Shown: positions 17,789 through 27,900 of the stretch, one piece after another
How the letters are laid out: every line of letters begins with the position of its first letter
Position numbering within the stretch: position 1 is the first letter of the stretch
NCBI RefSeq assembly: GCF_021172145.1
Contig: NZ_CP089095.1
Location: 1,860,001-1,924,000 of the forward strand
Reading direction: 5' to 3'
Source: Flavobacterium cyclinae
GTDB lineage: Bacteria > Bacteroidota > Bacteroidia > Flavobacteriales > Flavobacteriaceae
DNA length: 64,000 nt
Program-made: the position numbers and the translations under genes
Notes under the pieces: generated by a model
Databases searched by the model: none
Told to the model about the DNA's origin: nothing
The model's input: the letters and a program-made list of their open reading frames with translations, nothing else

Positions 17789-19081
17789 TTATCCTTTTTT
17801 TGGTGGTGCTAAAACGGTTCTCATAACTAATTCTTTATTGCCTGAAAACGTTTTTTCAATTGGCTGCCCATTTCTTTTTAAATTGGTAAAAACCTTATCA
17901 TCTACTGAATTCCACAACGTGAACTTTGCTTTTCCATCAACCGTAAAAATCCCGAAATGATTTTCTGAACCCTTTGGATTTTGACTGTCTTTCCAAGGTT
18001 CGTCAAATGCTTCAAAATAGAAACATGTGATTTTCTCTTTATTTGTCCAAGCTCGCATACTTTGGTAATACAAAGCTTGTTTATATTCGTCTGAAGCTTT
18101 TGAACCTTCAATTCCGTAGAAGCCATCTGAACTAGAAGCCCAACCCGTTTCTCCAATATGAATAGGTTTGTTTGGACTAATAGTGTGCACATAAGCTTTT
18201 ACATTTTCATATTGTTTTTGAGCAAATAATTGTGCTCGAATCATTGCAGTTTCCACTTTTTGTAATTCATCAAAATGATTTTCATTACTTGACGTTTGCC
18301 AAAAATCAGGATTGTAATGCGTGTTGTGATACGGATACGTATGCATTGAAACATAATCAACCGCTTTTATGATTTCCTCTAAATCTTTAGTGTGATAACT
18401 TGTATCGCCTCCACCCCAAGAAGCAAAATCATCAGAACTAGTAATCCAAACCTGTTTCGGTAATTTATTTTGTTTTTTAAGATCTTGTAAATGGTTCACC
18501 CATTTTAAAATGATATTGGGTGTAACGTAATAACTGGTTGCCCAATTTACCATTGCCTCATTTCCAACAGCGATAATTTTTATAATTTCTGGATAGGCAT
18601 TTGTTAAACGAACTGCTTCAGCAATTTCAATGGCATTTCTATCGCTTTCTTCGTTATGAATGGGTTCTAAATTTGTCCAAGCGTTTTTACAATCTATCCA
18701 AGCTCCAAGCATAACATACATTTCGAAATTGGAATCTTCCCTTTTTAATTGGGTAATTGCTTCTAATAAATTCGAAACTTCTTTGTAATGAACATTGTAC
18801 GTTCTAACTATTTTGATATTTAATGCGGCTAAAATTTTTAAATCCTCTTTAATTTCAGCAATTGTAGGTTCAATTTCGCGTGTGTTTTTGCGATAACCGC
18901 CATAACAAATAGCTTGATAGTTGGGATTTCCTAATATTTGTTTAGCCGTTATTTCCATTGGTTTAGCATTCATTTCTTGGCTTTCTGATTTGGAATTACA
19001 TGAAAAAAGCAAACACAAACTTCCCATCAAAAGAAAAACTTTTGAAAATGATGAAATAGCTATGTTTGTTTTGATTTTCAT
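17789..19081 (-). CDS. GH17 beta-1,3-glucanase lipoprotein
   Basis: The 430-aa protein has a lipoprotein signal peptide (LLFSC, Cys28). The GH17 barrel has acid/base Glu175 in IAVGNEAMVNW and nucleophile Glu311 in IHIGETGWASS. It should sit in the periplasm or on the outer membrane and trim beta-1,3-glucan oligosaccharides. Compared with the cytoplasmic GH17 of the same locus, it has an N-terminal anchor and a longer loop region (about 215-270). It is 12 bp downstream of the phosphorylase gene and 1 bp upstream of GH30. Confidence 0.9.
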   Translation of the reverse strand: MKIKTNIAISSFSKVFLLMGSLCLLFSCNSKSESQEMNAKPMEITAKQILGNPNYQAICYGGYRKNTREIEPTIAEIKEDLKILAALNIKIVRTYNVHYKEVSNLLEAITQLKREDSNFEMYVMLGAWIDCKNAWTNLEPIHNEESDRNAIEIAEAVRLTNAYPEIIKIIAVGNEAMVNWATSYYVTPNIILKWVNHLQDLKKQNKLPKQVWITSSDDFASWGGGDTSYHTKDLEEIIKAVDYVSMHTYPYHNTHYNPDFWQTSSNENHFDELQKVETAMIRAQLFAQKQYENVKAYVHTISPNKPIHIGETGWASSSDGFYGIEGSKASDEYKQALYYQSMRAWTNKEKITCFYFEAFDEPWKDSQNPKGSENHFGIFTVDGKAKFTLWNSVDDKVFTNLKRNGQPIEKTFSGNKELVMRTVLAPPKKG

Positions 19082-19093
19082 TTTGTAATCCTT

Positions 19094-22000
19094 TTATTTT
19101 AAATTGGTAGCAACTACACTTACAATTAGTTTCTCAATAATTCCTTTTCTGCCAAAGACATCTTGACTTGTTTTACCATCTAAAGATAATTGGTTCATTA
19201 TTTTTGAATTTCCTTGATTATCAAATATTTCGATAGAAGATGACTCTGACAATTGATATACAACAGGAATTTGACAGAATGTAAACGCCAATGAATTTTC
19301 TTTTAATTCAATCGTTTTGTGTTCGAAATGAACATTTACATAATTAAACGTTTTAGGTTGTGTTAAAAACTCATCTTTTCTTAATAAACACGGGTTAAAA
19401 TGTAAAACTCCATCTTTAATAAAAACACCTAGTTCACCAAAACGACTCAAAATATCTTCTTTTACTTGACCTGTCATTCCAGGTTGTTGTGCGCCTTTTC
19501 CTGCTGGTGTGTGCGAATAAGCATCGGTTGGGAAAGCACCGTAAAGTGTTGGCGATTTGTGAACGCCAATTCCTTCGTTTATTTCGTAATAGTGCTCTAA
19601 TAAACGTCCGATAACTTCTGGTGATTCGTTTTCTTCGATGGCTTTTAGGCAACATTCTTGAACGGCTAATTGTAGTTTTGAAACCATGTGCCAATAAATT
19701 GAACCTAAGCCTTCGTAACCATAAAATGTTCCTGAACGACCAGTAAATGCTTTATGATTGAATATTTCCTCAAAGATTTCTAAAACTACATTTTCTTCTT
19801 TTTCAACTAATGCTTTAAAAGTGGTATTTTGTTTTACTTCTGCTAAAGCATTTTTCAAATCGTTGGCATTGTGGAAGTTTCCGTTGAAATGATAATTTCC
19901 TAAAACATCTTGATTAATGATTTGAGCATTTTTATTCGCTAATAAATTTTGTAATAATTCCGATTTTGCAACCGCTTCTTTGGATATAGTATTTTTTTCG
20001 ATGAATTTTGGTAATTCTTTATTCGGATATAATAAATAACTGTATTGATCGTGTCTAAACAATTTACTTGTTTTTAATGCATCTAAAACTTTTAGATTTT
20101 CTTTTGATGACAAATAACCAGAACTCAAAACAGCCACTTGACCTTCTAACATTTCACTTAAATAAGAAATTGAAATTGAGTTGTTACTTTCAATCGTCAT
20201 TAAGTTGTAGGCATGATATAAATCATCAGCACGTTTGTTAACTTCAATAGAATGTTCGATAAATTTCAAACTAACTTTAGTGAAGTTTTTCAAACCTTGC
20301 ATAGAATGTGTTCTTTTTTTACCCCAAAATCCGCTGTTGTAAATTTGGTAACGGTAATCTGAAGCTGCTTTTCCTAATCGGTCTAATATTGCTTTTCTGG
20401 TAACATCGTCGATTTTACCTGAAAGTAGGTGTTCGTTTTCTAACAAACATTCTCTAACTTCATGATAGAATTCGACCATTTCATTAGAAATTTTGATGTT
20501 CTCTAAGTTCGAATTGTCTAATAATTGTTCGAAAAACTTCAAGAAACGTCTCAAATAATACAACGTAACCATCGAAACTCCGTTACCTACTAAAGCGTTG
20601 TTGGCGTCGTTCCATTCTGGTCGTTGTGTGTTCATCCAAATGCCGGCTTCTGGAATAAAGTTGGACATTTTAGATAAAACCGTAGCTAATATTTTTTCGA
20701 TGAAATTTACGTGATAAATGCTCTTATCGTTACTGTGTAACAAAGCACCATCCGCACCTAATTGTTGTTTTCTATCGTTGATTAATTTTTCCCAAGAATG
20801 ACTGTATTCAATAGTATCTTTTGGATTTTTTAGAATTTCATCATACGGTTTAATGATGTACGGAACAGCTGCATATACGAAACAATCGGTTTCAAAATAA
20901 TCGTTTAGTTTTCCTGGAGCATATTTTTCACAAAATTCTAAGAACTTCAACAAATAAATGATTTGGTGATCGCCCCAATATCCAATATATGACCAAGGAT
21001 TATCAGGTTCAATCGCTTCCCAATCGAAACCATCTTTGGTAACACGATATGGATTATACCCATCAAAAGTAGAAGCATTTAAGAATTTGTGAATCATATT
21101 ATCGATAAACTCTGGATACGAATGCGCTAGCGCTTCCCAATTTTGGAAAATATCACGCCAGTTACCTTGATAATCTAATATTTTAGAACCATCTATTTCA
21201 TTGGTAGTATTAATCGAAAACTTATTCCAAGGTCGGCTTGGATCACCGTGTCTTCTACTAAATTTTAAAGGTAAATATTCAAAACTTAAACGTTCAAAAT
21301 TTAAGTTGTTTTGTTTTTTTGCAAATTCTTTTAAGGATTGAAGCGAAAATATTTCAGGTAATTGTCCGATTTTATCTGCTAACAAACGATAGACTTCAGT
21401 ATTTGCTTTTTTAATGTATACTATAAAATCCTGTTTTTCAATATGGTAGTTGTAATCGAAAATTCCTCCACGCATAATATTGAAAAGCGTGTTTGAAAAG
21501 TGTCTTGTATCGCGAAGATGATCTTCGGTAGCTTGAAGTGCATCAGATGACGCATTGATTTCAATTAATTTTTGAGTACCAAGATTTATATCTTCTTTAA
21601 TTTGATATTCTAAAGTTCCATCATTAGAAATAGTTTCGATTAATTGAATGATGTCAGCATGATTTTGATTCACATTAGCAACAATCATCCAATTTTTATC
21701 TGAATTTTGATTTAAGTTAAAAGTTGTATTGATGAAATAAGCGCCTTTCTCTCCTTTGATATCCAATTCTGGAAGTACATTTTGATTTCTTCTGAAATTA
21801 GCAAGTTGTAGCGATGATAATAAATACGTTGGGTTATCAAATCCTAAAGAGAAAACCGTATTGGCTTTTAATGCTTCGCTTGGTTCGGCTTTATCAACGA
21901 TGATAGCACTTAAAGCGAAAATTCCTAATCCACTGTTTGGATGTAATTCACTTCTTTTATAAGCATCTACTAAGTTACTGGTTGATGCTTGTAAATCGCT

Positions 22001-22570
22001 ACTTACTCCGTGTGGCATGATGTTTTGAATTCCGTCTAAAACAGAAATTTGATAGGATTTATCGGAATAATTTTTAATGGAAGCTTGTTTTACAAATCCG
22101 AATTTATTACTTGAATTCCATTCGTAAGAAAAAGAAAGTTCTAAATCGTGATTGATTTCTTCGAATATAATTTTATTACCGTAAAAGTTTTTATATAAGT
22201 TTCTAGAAATGGAATACTTATCTGTAAAACGTTCAGAAAATGGTTCCCAAATTAATGTTTGGTTGTTGTACGAAACTTGAAAAATAGTTTTACTACCTGT
22301 AATTTCTGCAGATTCGGTAATTTTATCATCGGTGTAATATGGAAAAAGAGCAAACTCTGCATTTTTTCTTCCGGCAGTTAATCCGCCATTGCTTGAAATA
22401 AACATCCAGTGATTGGAATCGCTTACGATACTCATAAAAAATGGTCGCATGCAATCGCTATTGCTTATTTTATAAAATTGTTCACCGTTAAACGTTACGA
22501 CATCCATAGAAACCGATTTATTATTGTTTTCTAAAGCTACATTAACATTGTCTTTCATTCCTAAAATCAT
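19094..22570 (-). CDS. Cytoplasmic beta-1,3-glucan phosphorylase (GH149/GH94-like)
   Basis: The 1158-aa protein has no signal peptide. The N-terminal half is beta-sandwich in character (GGLTAGRKNAEFALFPYYTDD is typical of GH94-like phosphorylases). The (alpha/alpha)6 half contains SRPWNKF, DWEAIEPDNPWSYIGYWGDH, and PEWNDANNALVGNG, in which Asp655 is the expected general acid. The length matches GH149, whose known members reversibly phosphorolyse beta-1,3-glucan oligosaccharides to glucose 1-phosphate; GH94 enzymes are usually shorter. Family placement is from memory of motifs and size. The operon context (GH16, GH17, GH30, symporter) supports laminari-oligosaccharide phosphorolysis. An alternative start is the Met at 22558. 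Confidence 0.82.
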   Translation of the reverse strand: MILGMKDNVNVALENNNKSVSMDVVTFNGEQFYKISNSDCMRPFFMSIVSDSNHWMFISSNGGLTAGRKNAEFALFPYYTDDKITESAEITGSKTIFQVSYNNQTLIWEPFSERFTDKYSISRNLYKNFYGNKIIFEEINHDLELSFSYEWNSSNKFGFVKQASIKNYSDKSYQISVLDGIQNIMPHGVSSDLQASTSNLVDAYKRSELHPNSGLGIFALSAIIVDKAEPSEALKANTVFSLGFDNPTYLLSSLQLANFRRNQNVLPELDIKGEKGAYFINTTFNLNQNSDKNWMIVANVNQNHADIIQLIETISNDGTLEYQIKEDINLGTQKLIEINASSDALQATEDHLRDTRHFSNTLFNIMRGGIFDYNYHIEKQDFIVYIKKANTEVYRLLADKIGQLPEIFSLQSLKEFAKKQNNLNFERLSFEYLPLKFSRRHGDPSRPWNKFSINTTNEIDGSKILDYQGNWRDIFQNWEALAHSYPEFIDNMIHKFLNASTFDGYNPYRVTKDGFDWEAIEPDNPWSYIGYWGDHQIIYLLKFLEFCEKYAPGKLNDYFETDCFVYAAVPYIIKPYDEILKNPKDTIEYSHSWEKLINDRKQQLGADGALLHSNDKSIYHVNFIEKILATVLSKMSNFIPEAGIWMNTQRPEWNDANNALVGNGVSMVTLYYLRRFLKFFEQLLDNSNLENIKISNEMVEFYHEVRECLLENEHLLSGKIDDVTRKAILDRLGKAASDYRYQIYNSGFWGKKRTHSMQGLKNFTKVSLKFIEHSIEVNKRADDLYHAYNLMTIESNNSISISYLSEMLEGQVAVLSSGYLSSKENLKVLDALKTSKLFRHDQYSYLLYPNKELPKFIEKNTISKEAVAKSELLQNLLANKNAQIINQDVLGNYHFNGNFHNANDLKNALAEVKQNTTFKALVEKEENVVLEIFEEIFNHKAFTGRSGTFYGYEGLGSIYWHMVSKLQLAVQECCLKAIEENESPEVIGRLLEHYYEINEGIGVHKSPTLYGAFPTDAYSHTPAGKGAQQPGMTGQVKEDILSRFGELGVFIKDGVLHFNPCLLRKDEFLTQPKTFNYVNVHFEHKTIELKENSLAFTFCQIPVVYQLSESSSIEIFDNQGNSKIMNQLSLDGKTSQDVFGRKGIIEKLIVSVVATNLK

Positions 22571-22608
22571 AATTGCGTTGCTTCAATTTGTTTTGCATAG
22601 AAATCCAC

Positions 22609-22640
22609 TACTAGACTTTTTTATGTAAAAAAGTCTAGTA
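22609..22640. other. 14-bp perfect intercistronic hairpin in the glucan operon
   Basis: The stem TACTAGACTTTTTT / AAAAAAGTCTAGTA has a 4-nt loop (ATGT). It lies in the longest gap inside the operon, between the GH16 lipoprotein and the phosphorylase. It lacks a following U run on the minus strand, so it may act as an mRNA-stabilising or partial attenuation structure rather than a full terminator. Confidence 0.75.
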
Positions 22641-22669
22641 AATGAATTTAAATTATATCAAAATTTATT

Positions 22670-23482
22670 TTATTGGTAAATTCTTACGTAATCCACTAAC
22701 ATTTCTTGTGGGAAAGTTGTTTCACTATTTGGTGATCCAGGTAAATTTCCACCCACAGCCATATTTAAAATGATGTAAAATGGTTTATTAAAAACCCATT
22801 CGCCAGGAACATCTTCTGGAGTAATTTGATTGTAAAGTTTATCATCTATATAATAATTGATGTAATCTTCACCCCATTCAATTCCAAAAATGTGGAAATC
22901 AGTATCAAAACGACTATTGGTTAAAGTGAAATTTTTAGAAATAGAAGCTCCTCCTGAATAACCAGGACCATGAACGGTACCAAAAGCAGTTATTGGATTA
23001 CTTCCTAAATACTCCATAATATCAATTTCACCACAGTTAGGCCAACCTACTTCGTCAATATCTTCACCTAACATCCAGAAAGCAGGCCATAAACCTTGTC
23101 CTAACGGACATTTGATTCTAGCCTCAATTCTACCATATTTTTGTTCTACTTTACCTTTAGTCAAAATTCTAGCTGAAGTGTAGTTCGATCCCATATATAA
23201 TTCTTGTCGAGCGGTAATTTTTAGCATTCCGTTTTCTACAACAATATTCTCAGGACGACTAGTGTAATACTGTGATTCATTATTTCCCCAGCCGTTATTA
23301 CCTGTACCAATATCATAACTCCAATAGGCACTATTTGGCGCACCATCTACATCAAATTCATCTTGCATTACTAAATTATTCATAGTAGTAACCGTTTGTT
23401 TTTCATCTGTAGAACATCCCATAATGGATACTATAACAGTAATTAATGCTAAAGACTTTATGGTTCTATATTTTATACTCAT
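22670..23482 (-). CDS. GH16 beta-1,3-glucanase lipoprotein
   Basis: The 270-aa protein is a compact single-domain GH16 enzyme with a lipoprotein signal (lipobox IMGC, Cys23). Catalytic residues are Glu152, Asp154 and Glu157 in GEIDIMEYLG. The substrate-cleft tryptophans in GLWPAFWMLGEDID and GNNGWGNNESQYY are those of laminarinase-type GH16. It should act at the cell surface or in the periplasm as an endo-beta-1,3-glucanase. It follows the glycan-binding lipoprotein by 33 bp and precedes a hairpin and the phosphorylase. Confidence 0.92.
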   Translation of the reverse strand: MSIKYRTIKSLALITVIVSIMGCSTDEKQTVTTMNNLVMQDEFDVDGAPNSAYWSYDIGTGNNGWGNNESQYYTSRPENIVVENGMLKITARQELYMGSNYTSARILTKGKVEQKYGRIEARIKCPLGQGLWPAFWMLGEDIDEVGWPNCGEIDIMEYLGSNPITAFGTVHGPGYSGGASISKNFTLTNSRFDTDFHIFGIEWGEDYINYYIDDKLYNQITPEDVPGEWVFNKPFYIILNMAVGGNLPGSPNSETTFPQEMLVDYVRIYQ

Positions 23483-23515
23483 GATGTTTAGTTTAAATTA
23501 AATTACTTACTGATA

Positions 23516-24931
23516 CTAGTTGTAGAAATAAACGTTATCTACATAAATTACAGAACCATCACCGCCTTCAAGGATGATTTGCGCAAGATGAGATCTACTT
23601 GCAAGTCCAGGCATTGCTGAGAATGGAATATCAATTGACATCCAATTTTGTGACACCACAAAAGGAGCAGTAAAAGTTGTAGAATGTCTAGTATCATCAC
23701 CTCCACTATAAGCACCATTAGCTCCAAAATCAACAATAATAACTCTCAATTGTCTACCTGGTGCTATTGTTCCAGGAATGAATGCATCCATGTGAAAATG
23801 TGTCATAGTAGTTGCATCTACAGTAGGAGCACTAAATTCTATACCTACGAAATTGAAAATGGTATAATTTAAAATATTATCTCCATTTACCGAAAAATCG
23901 TTAGAAACTGTTGTTTGCCATGGTTGCCAATAACCATTGTAATAATTAACCGGTACATTATTATATGCATCTGAGAAAATTGAAATTACATTTGCTTGGC
24001 TCCTAGAAGGTGTTGGCGCATGAACAAAATTACCAGCGCAATTGATAGTTAAACTACCAGTTGCTTGAACACCATTCACAGTAGCAGTAATTACAGCAGT
24101 TCCTGCACTAAGAGAAGTAACCATTCCATTAGTATCCACTGTTGCAACAGATGGATTTGAAGATGAAAATTCGAAATAACCTGGGCTTAAACTTACTATT
24201 TGATTTTGACCACTAGGAAGATTGAAAGTAGAAATAATTCCAGTTACACTTGAGTTAACTCCAACAAACGTATTGATAGAAGCATTATTTCCATCCATTA
24301 TAGAAGCACTAATTGTTCTAATTGTTCCTAATTTTTCAAATTTTAAATCATCAATCCAAAAAGTGTATCCCATTCCATTTGTTCCTTGCGTTCCAGCTGC
24401 ATAACGAAACATACCTCTTTCTTGTACAAGCTTTGTTGGATCTGGGATTGGGATAATTACTTTAGTCCAATTCGTACCCACACTAACATTAGTAATGGTA
24501 GCCATGTATTTATTTGGATAAAAATCTTCACCAAAACCTAACTCAGCAATTGTAACTCCTTGAGAAGCTTTAATGTAAAAAGTTAAAGCATCAAAATCAG
24601 TTAAATTTCGACCTGCACCTTCGGTTCTAAATATAGCGCCAGCGTAATTTCCTTCTGGATCATTTGCATTTGGTACATCAAAACGTAAAGACACATTACT
24701 GTTATATCCTTCAGATCTATCAATTGACCAAGCGGTTGCTTTAGACCCTCCATAAGGAAAGTAAAAATCTGACCCCATTCCTACAAAATCATCGGTGAAG
24801 ATATTTCCAATTTTTGGAAAAGTAGCAACAGTAGCTTCATCAGATAATTCTCTCTCGCAACTTGTAATCATTGTTGTTACTGTTGCAAGAAGAAAAAATG
24901 CTTTTAAATAATTAAACTTACTATTTTTCAT
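23516..24931 (-). CDS. Surface glycan-binding lipoprotein with Ig-like and repeated C-terminal domain
   Basis: The 471-aa product read from 24931 (MKNSKFNYLKAFF) has a lipobox ITSC (Cys25). A longer frame to 25006 runs into the upstream gene and lacks a signal at its start. A beta-sandwich module (about 45-195) is followed by a BIG2-like Ig domain (about 215-290: VATVDTNGMVTSLSAGTAVI). The C-terminal domain (about 300-471) starts HAPTPSRSQANVISIFSDAY. That last domain is also found twice in the protein encoded at 31239-33311. No catalytic motif is visible. By position it plays the role of a SusE/F-type laminarin-binding protein. It lies 16 bp after the fusion gene. Confidence 0.8.
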   Translation of the reverse strand: MKNSKFNYLKAFFLLATVTTMITSCERELSDEATVATFPKIGNIFTDDFVGMGSDFYFPYGGSKATAWSIDRSEGYNSNVSLRFDVPNANDPEGNYAGAIFRTEGAGRNLTDFDALTFYIKASQGVTIAELGFGEDFYPNKYMATITNVSVGTNWTKVIIPIPDPTKLVQERGMFRYAAGTQGTNGMGYTFWIDDLKFEKLGTIRTISASIMDGNNASINTFVGVNSSVTGIISTFNLPSGQNQIVSLSPGYFEFSSSNPSVATVDTNGMVTSLSAGTAVITATVNGVQATGSLTINCAGNFVHAPTPSRSQANVISIFSDAYNNVPVNYYNGYWQPWQTTVSNDFSVNGDNILNYTIFNFVGIEFSAPTVDATTMTHFHMDAFIPGTIAPGRQLRVIIVDFGANGAYSGGDDTRHSTTFTAPFVVSQNWMSIDIPFSAMPGLASRSHLAQIILEGGDGSVIYVDNVYFYN

Positions 24932-24947
24932 ATTTTTCAATTTTTTA

Positions 24948-27900
24948 TTATTTACCAATATTAATGTGAATATATGTTCTGATTTCCCACTCTGAACCAT
25001 TACCAAAACCTACCGGACTTAATACTGGTACTGGAGGATAAGTGTTTTCAGGAACATATGTTGGTGAATATCTTGGAGAATATTGATCTAAAGATCTCCA
25101 AATACCCATGATTCCTATACGTGTATCAGGTAAGATGAACCAGCTTGGTTTTCCTACAGATGTAGAAATATCAATTGAACTTTGAACAGGATAAGTCAAG
25201 TTAAAATCGCGGTGGTAGTCAAATGGTCCCCAATCGTTGAATTTCAAAGAAGAAACTACTTTAACTTTTTTGTAAATCATTCTAACATCTCCCCCTGCTC
25301 TATTAATAGTTCTTTGAGAGTCACCGTTAGCTTGTCCATTTCCAAAATATAAGTTAGCAATAAAACCTAAATCAGGAGAAATTTTTGAAACAATTCTTGT
25401 GTTTGATTCCCATAAATCTTTTGCTGGAGCAGAACGTTCAAACGCAAATTGGGTTCTATTTGATAAAAATCCGATGGCAGCATCCATTGTTGTTGGTAAA
25501 TGACGATAAACAAATCCTGTACTGATAGCAAATTTTGCATCTTCCACCATATCATTGTTCCATTCGTACATCCAAGTTCCAGGTGTTGGATCATACGTTA
25601 ATAATAACTCTCCTCCTACTGTTTCACGGTTAGCTCTTACAATAAATGGATCATCTAAAATATTTCTTAATCTACCTGGTGCATCAACTCCGTTTGGCAT
25701 AGCATCAACTAGAGGCTTTTGCCATAAGAAGTTTGGAGCAATTTGTAAATTTGAATTCACATTATAAGTAAAACCAGCTAAGAAGTTCATTTGGTTTCCA
25801 CTTCCGCTATCTTTTAATCTCCAACCCGTAAATGTTTGAGTATAATCGCCACCACCATTAGCAACTAATCCTTGAATAGCTCCCTGTGTGTATGCATTGA
25901 ATCTTCCTTTTGAGAAAGTTAATTTTGCTTTTCCTCCCCAATTGTCTTTGTTGTTAATTTTATCTACTTTAACTACATCACCATCCATCATTTGGAATTC
26001 TCTTCCGTTTAAAGGTTGTCCTCCCCAAATACCCCCAACTTCAACACCTAAATTTCCTAATTTAGTTTGGAAATAAACGGTTGCTCTTCTTGTTTTTGGT
26101 TGTGGAATAAAAATAGATGTATTGGCTTGAGCAGCACTTGAAACGTCTTCATGATAAACTGCTGCTGCATTAACTTTTCCAATTTTTGTGTTGTATTTTA
26201 ATAAGTATGCTGGGTTAGCTCCCCACCATAATTGCGGACCAAAAGCAGCTTTTAATCCGTCTAAACTTCCTCTACCATCAATTTCAAAACCTAGAGTTTC
26301 TCCGTTGTAGATATCTAAATTAGGTCCGTAATTAGCCTCAGGATACAATCCGAAGAAATCACCTTCATAACCCCAATGATAATGACCTGTTCTGTAAAAA
26401 CCTCTTAATTCAAAATCTTTAGCAGTCCATTTATAAGACGCATTATAAATTTGAACTCTATTAACATCAGTTGTTGTAACTTCGCCTTCGTCAGTTACAA
26501 TATTTTGAGCTCTACCTCTATTCTCGTAGAAAATTTCGTTTATTGGATTTTCAGCAACATGACCTAAGATATTAAAATTCACATTTGCTTTCATATTTGC
26601 AGAAGGATTTCCTTCTACACCAATAAAATAAGATTGCATGTGGTCAAAACCTAATCGATTTGGATAGGTATTCGTATTTGGATCATCAGCCTCTGGAGTA
26701 GTTAGTAAACTTCCACCTGTGTTAAAAGTTGTAAACTCTGCTCTTAGGTTACTTAATTTTATAATTCCACCATCATTTGCAGCTAAAGCAGCTTTATCAC
26801 CACGTGCTCTCAAGGTAGCATCCATTAAATTAGTTTCATTAAAGTGACTAGAAATAACTTGATTACTAACACCTTCTTTAAATGGATTTAATTTGTGAAT
26901 GTCTTTTAATACATAATATGCAGCTCTTGGATATAATTGATAATGCCCTTTTTCGTTTGTTGGCCCTTTAGCACATATACCAAACCACTCTTCGTTCATG
27001 TTATTTTGACCTTCAGTATAATCTTTTTGATATCCTCCGTTTGACCATGAAGCATTAGAATCATGTAAATCTAAATTTTTAGTTTGACCGTATTTCCACC
27101 AACCGTCACTAAATTGAAAAGTATAACCTCCAATAGCATTTCCAGTTTTACCTAAACCTGCAGCATTTTCATAAATTTCTTTCCAATTACCTTTCAAATA
27201 GAAAGCTTGTGCATTTTGATCTTCTTGATTCGTTTGAACATTGAAAGCATCAGCACCAAACTCTGTAAATAATACTGGTTTTCCGTATTCTTTTTTAACT
27301 CTTTCAAATAAATCTCCAAAAGAAACCCCACGATAAACGTTAGTACCAAAAACATCTACATCTTTACATTCTTTAGCAATAATATCAAGGAAAAGTAAAT
27401 CTCCATTACAAATTGCAATTGGATGATTTGAATCGATTGCTTTCATTGCAACTGTAGCTTCATTAAAAAGTTTATACATTGAGTATGCACGAACTGTTGA
27501 TTTTCTATCTTCAATAGGAATATCTTCTGTTTCCGCACCATCCCAAAATAGTCCGTAATTATTTTCATTTCCTAGTAGGAATAATAATAATCCTTTAGTG
27601 TCTTTATATTCTGAAGCAAGTTCTGTAACTTCCTTTAAAAGTAATTCACGAGTTTTAGGATCTGAATATTCAGTATTAGGTTTCCATACACCATCTATAG
27701 TAAGTCCATATCTACCAAAAGAATGATTTAACATGGTATAAATACCATAATTCTCATATATGTATTCAATCCATTTTTTTGGAATACCTGAATAAACACG
27801 TATCGAGTTAACCCCCATGTTTTGAAGTAATCCCATTTCGTCATCTAAAGCTTGACGTATAAAATCATCTGATTGATTCCATAGACTGTAGGAATAGTTA

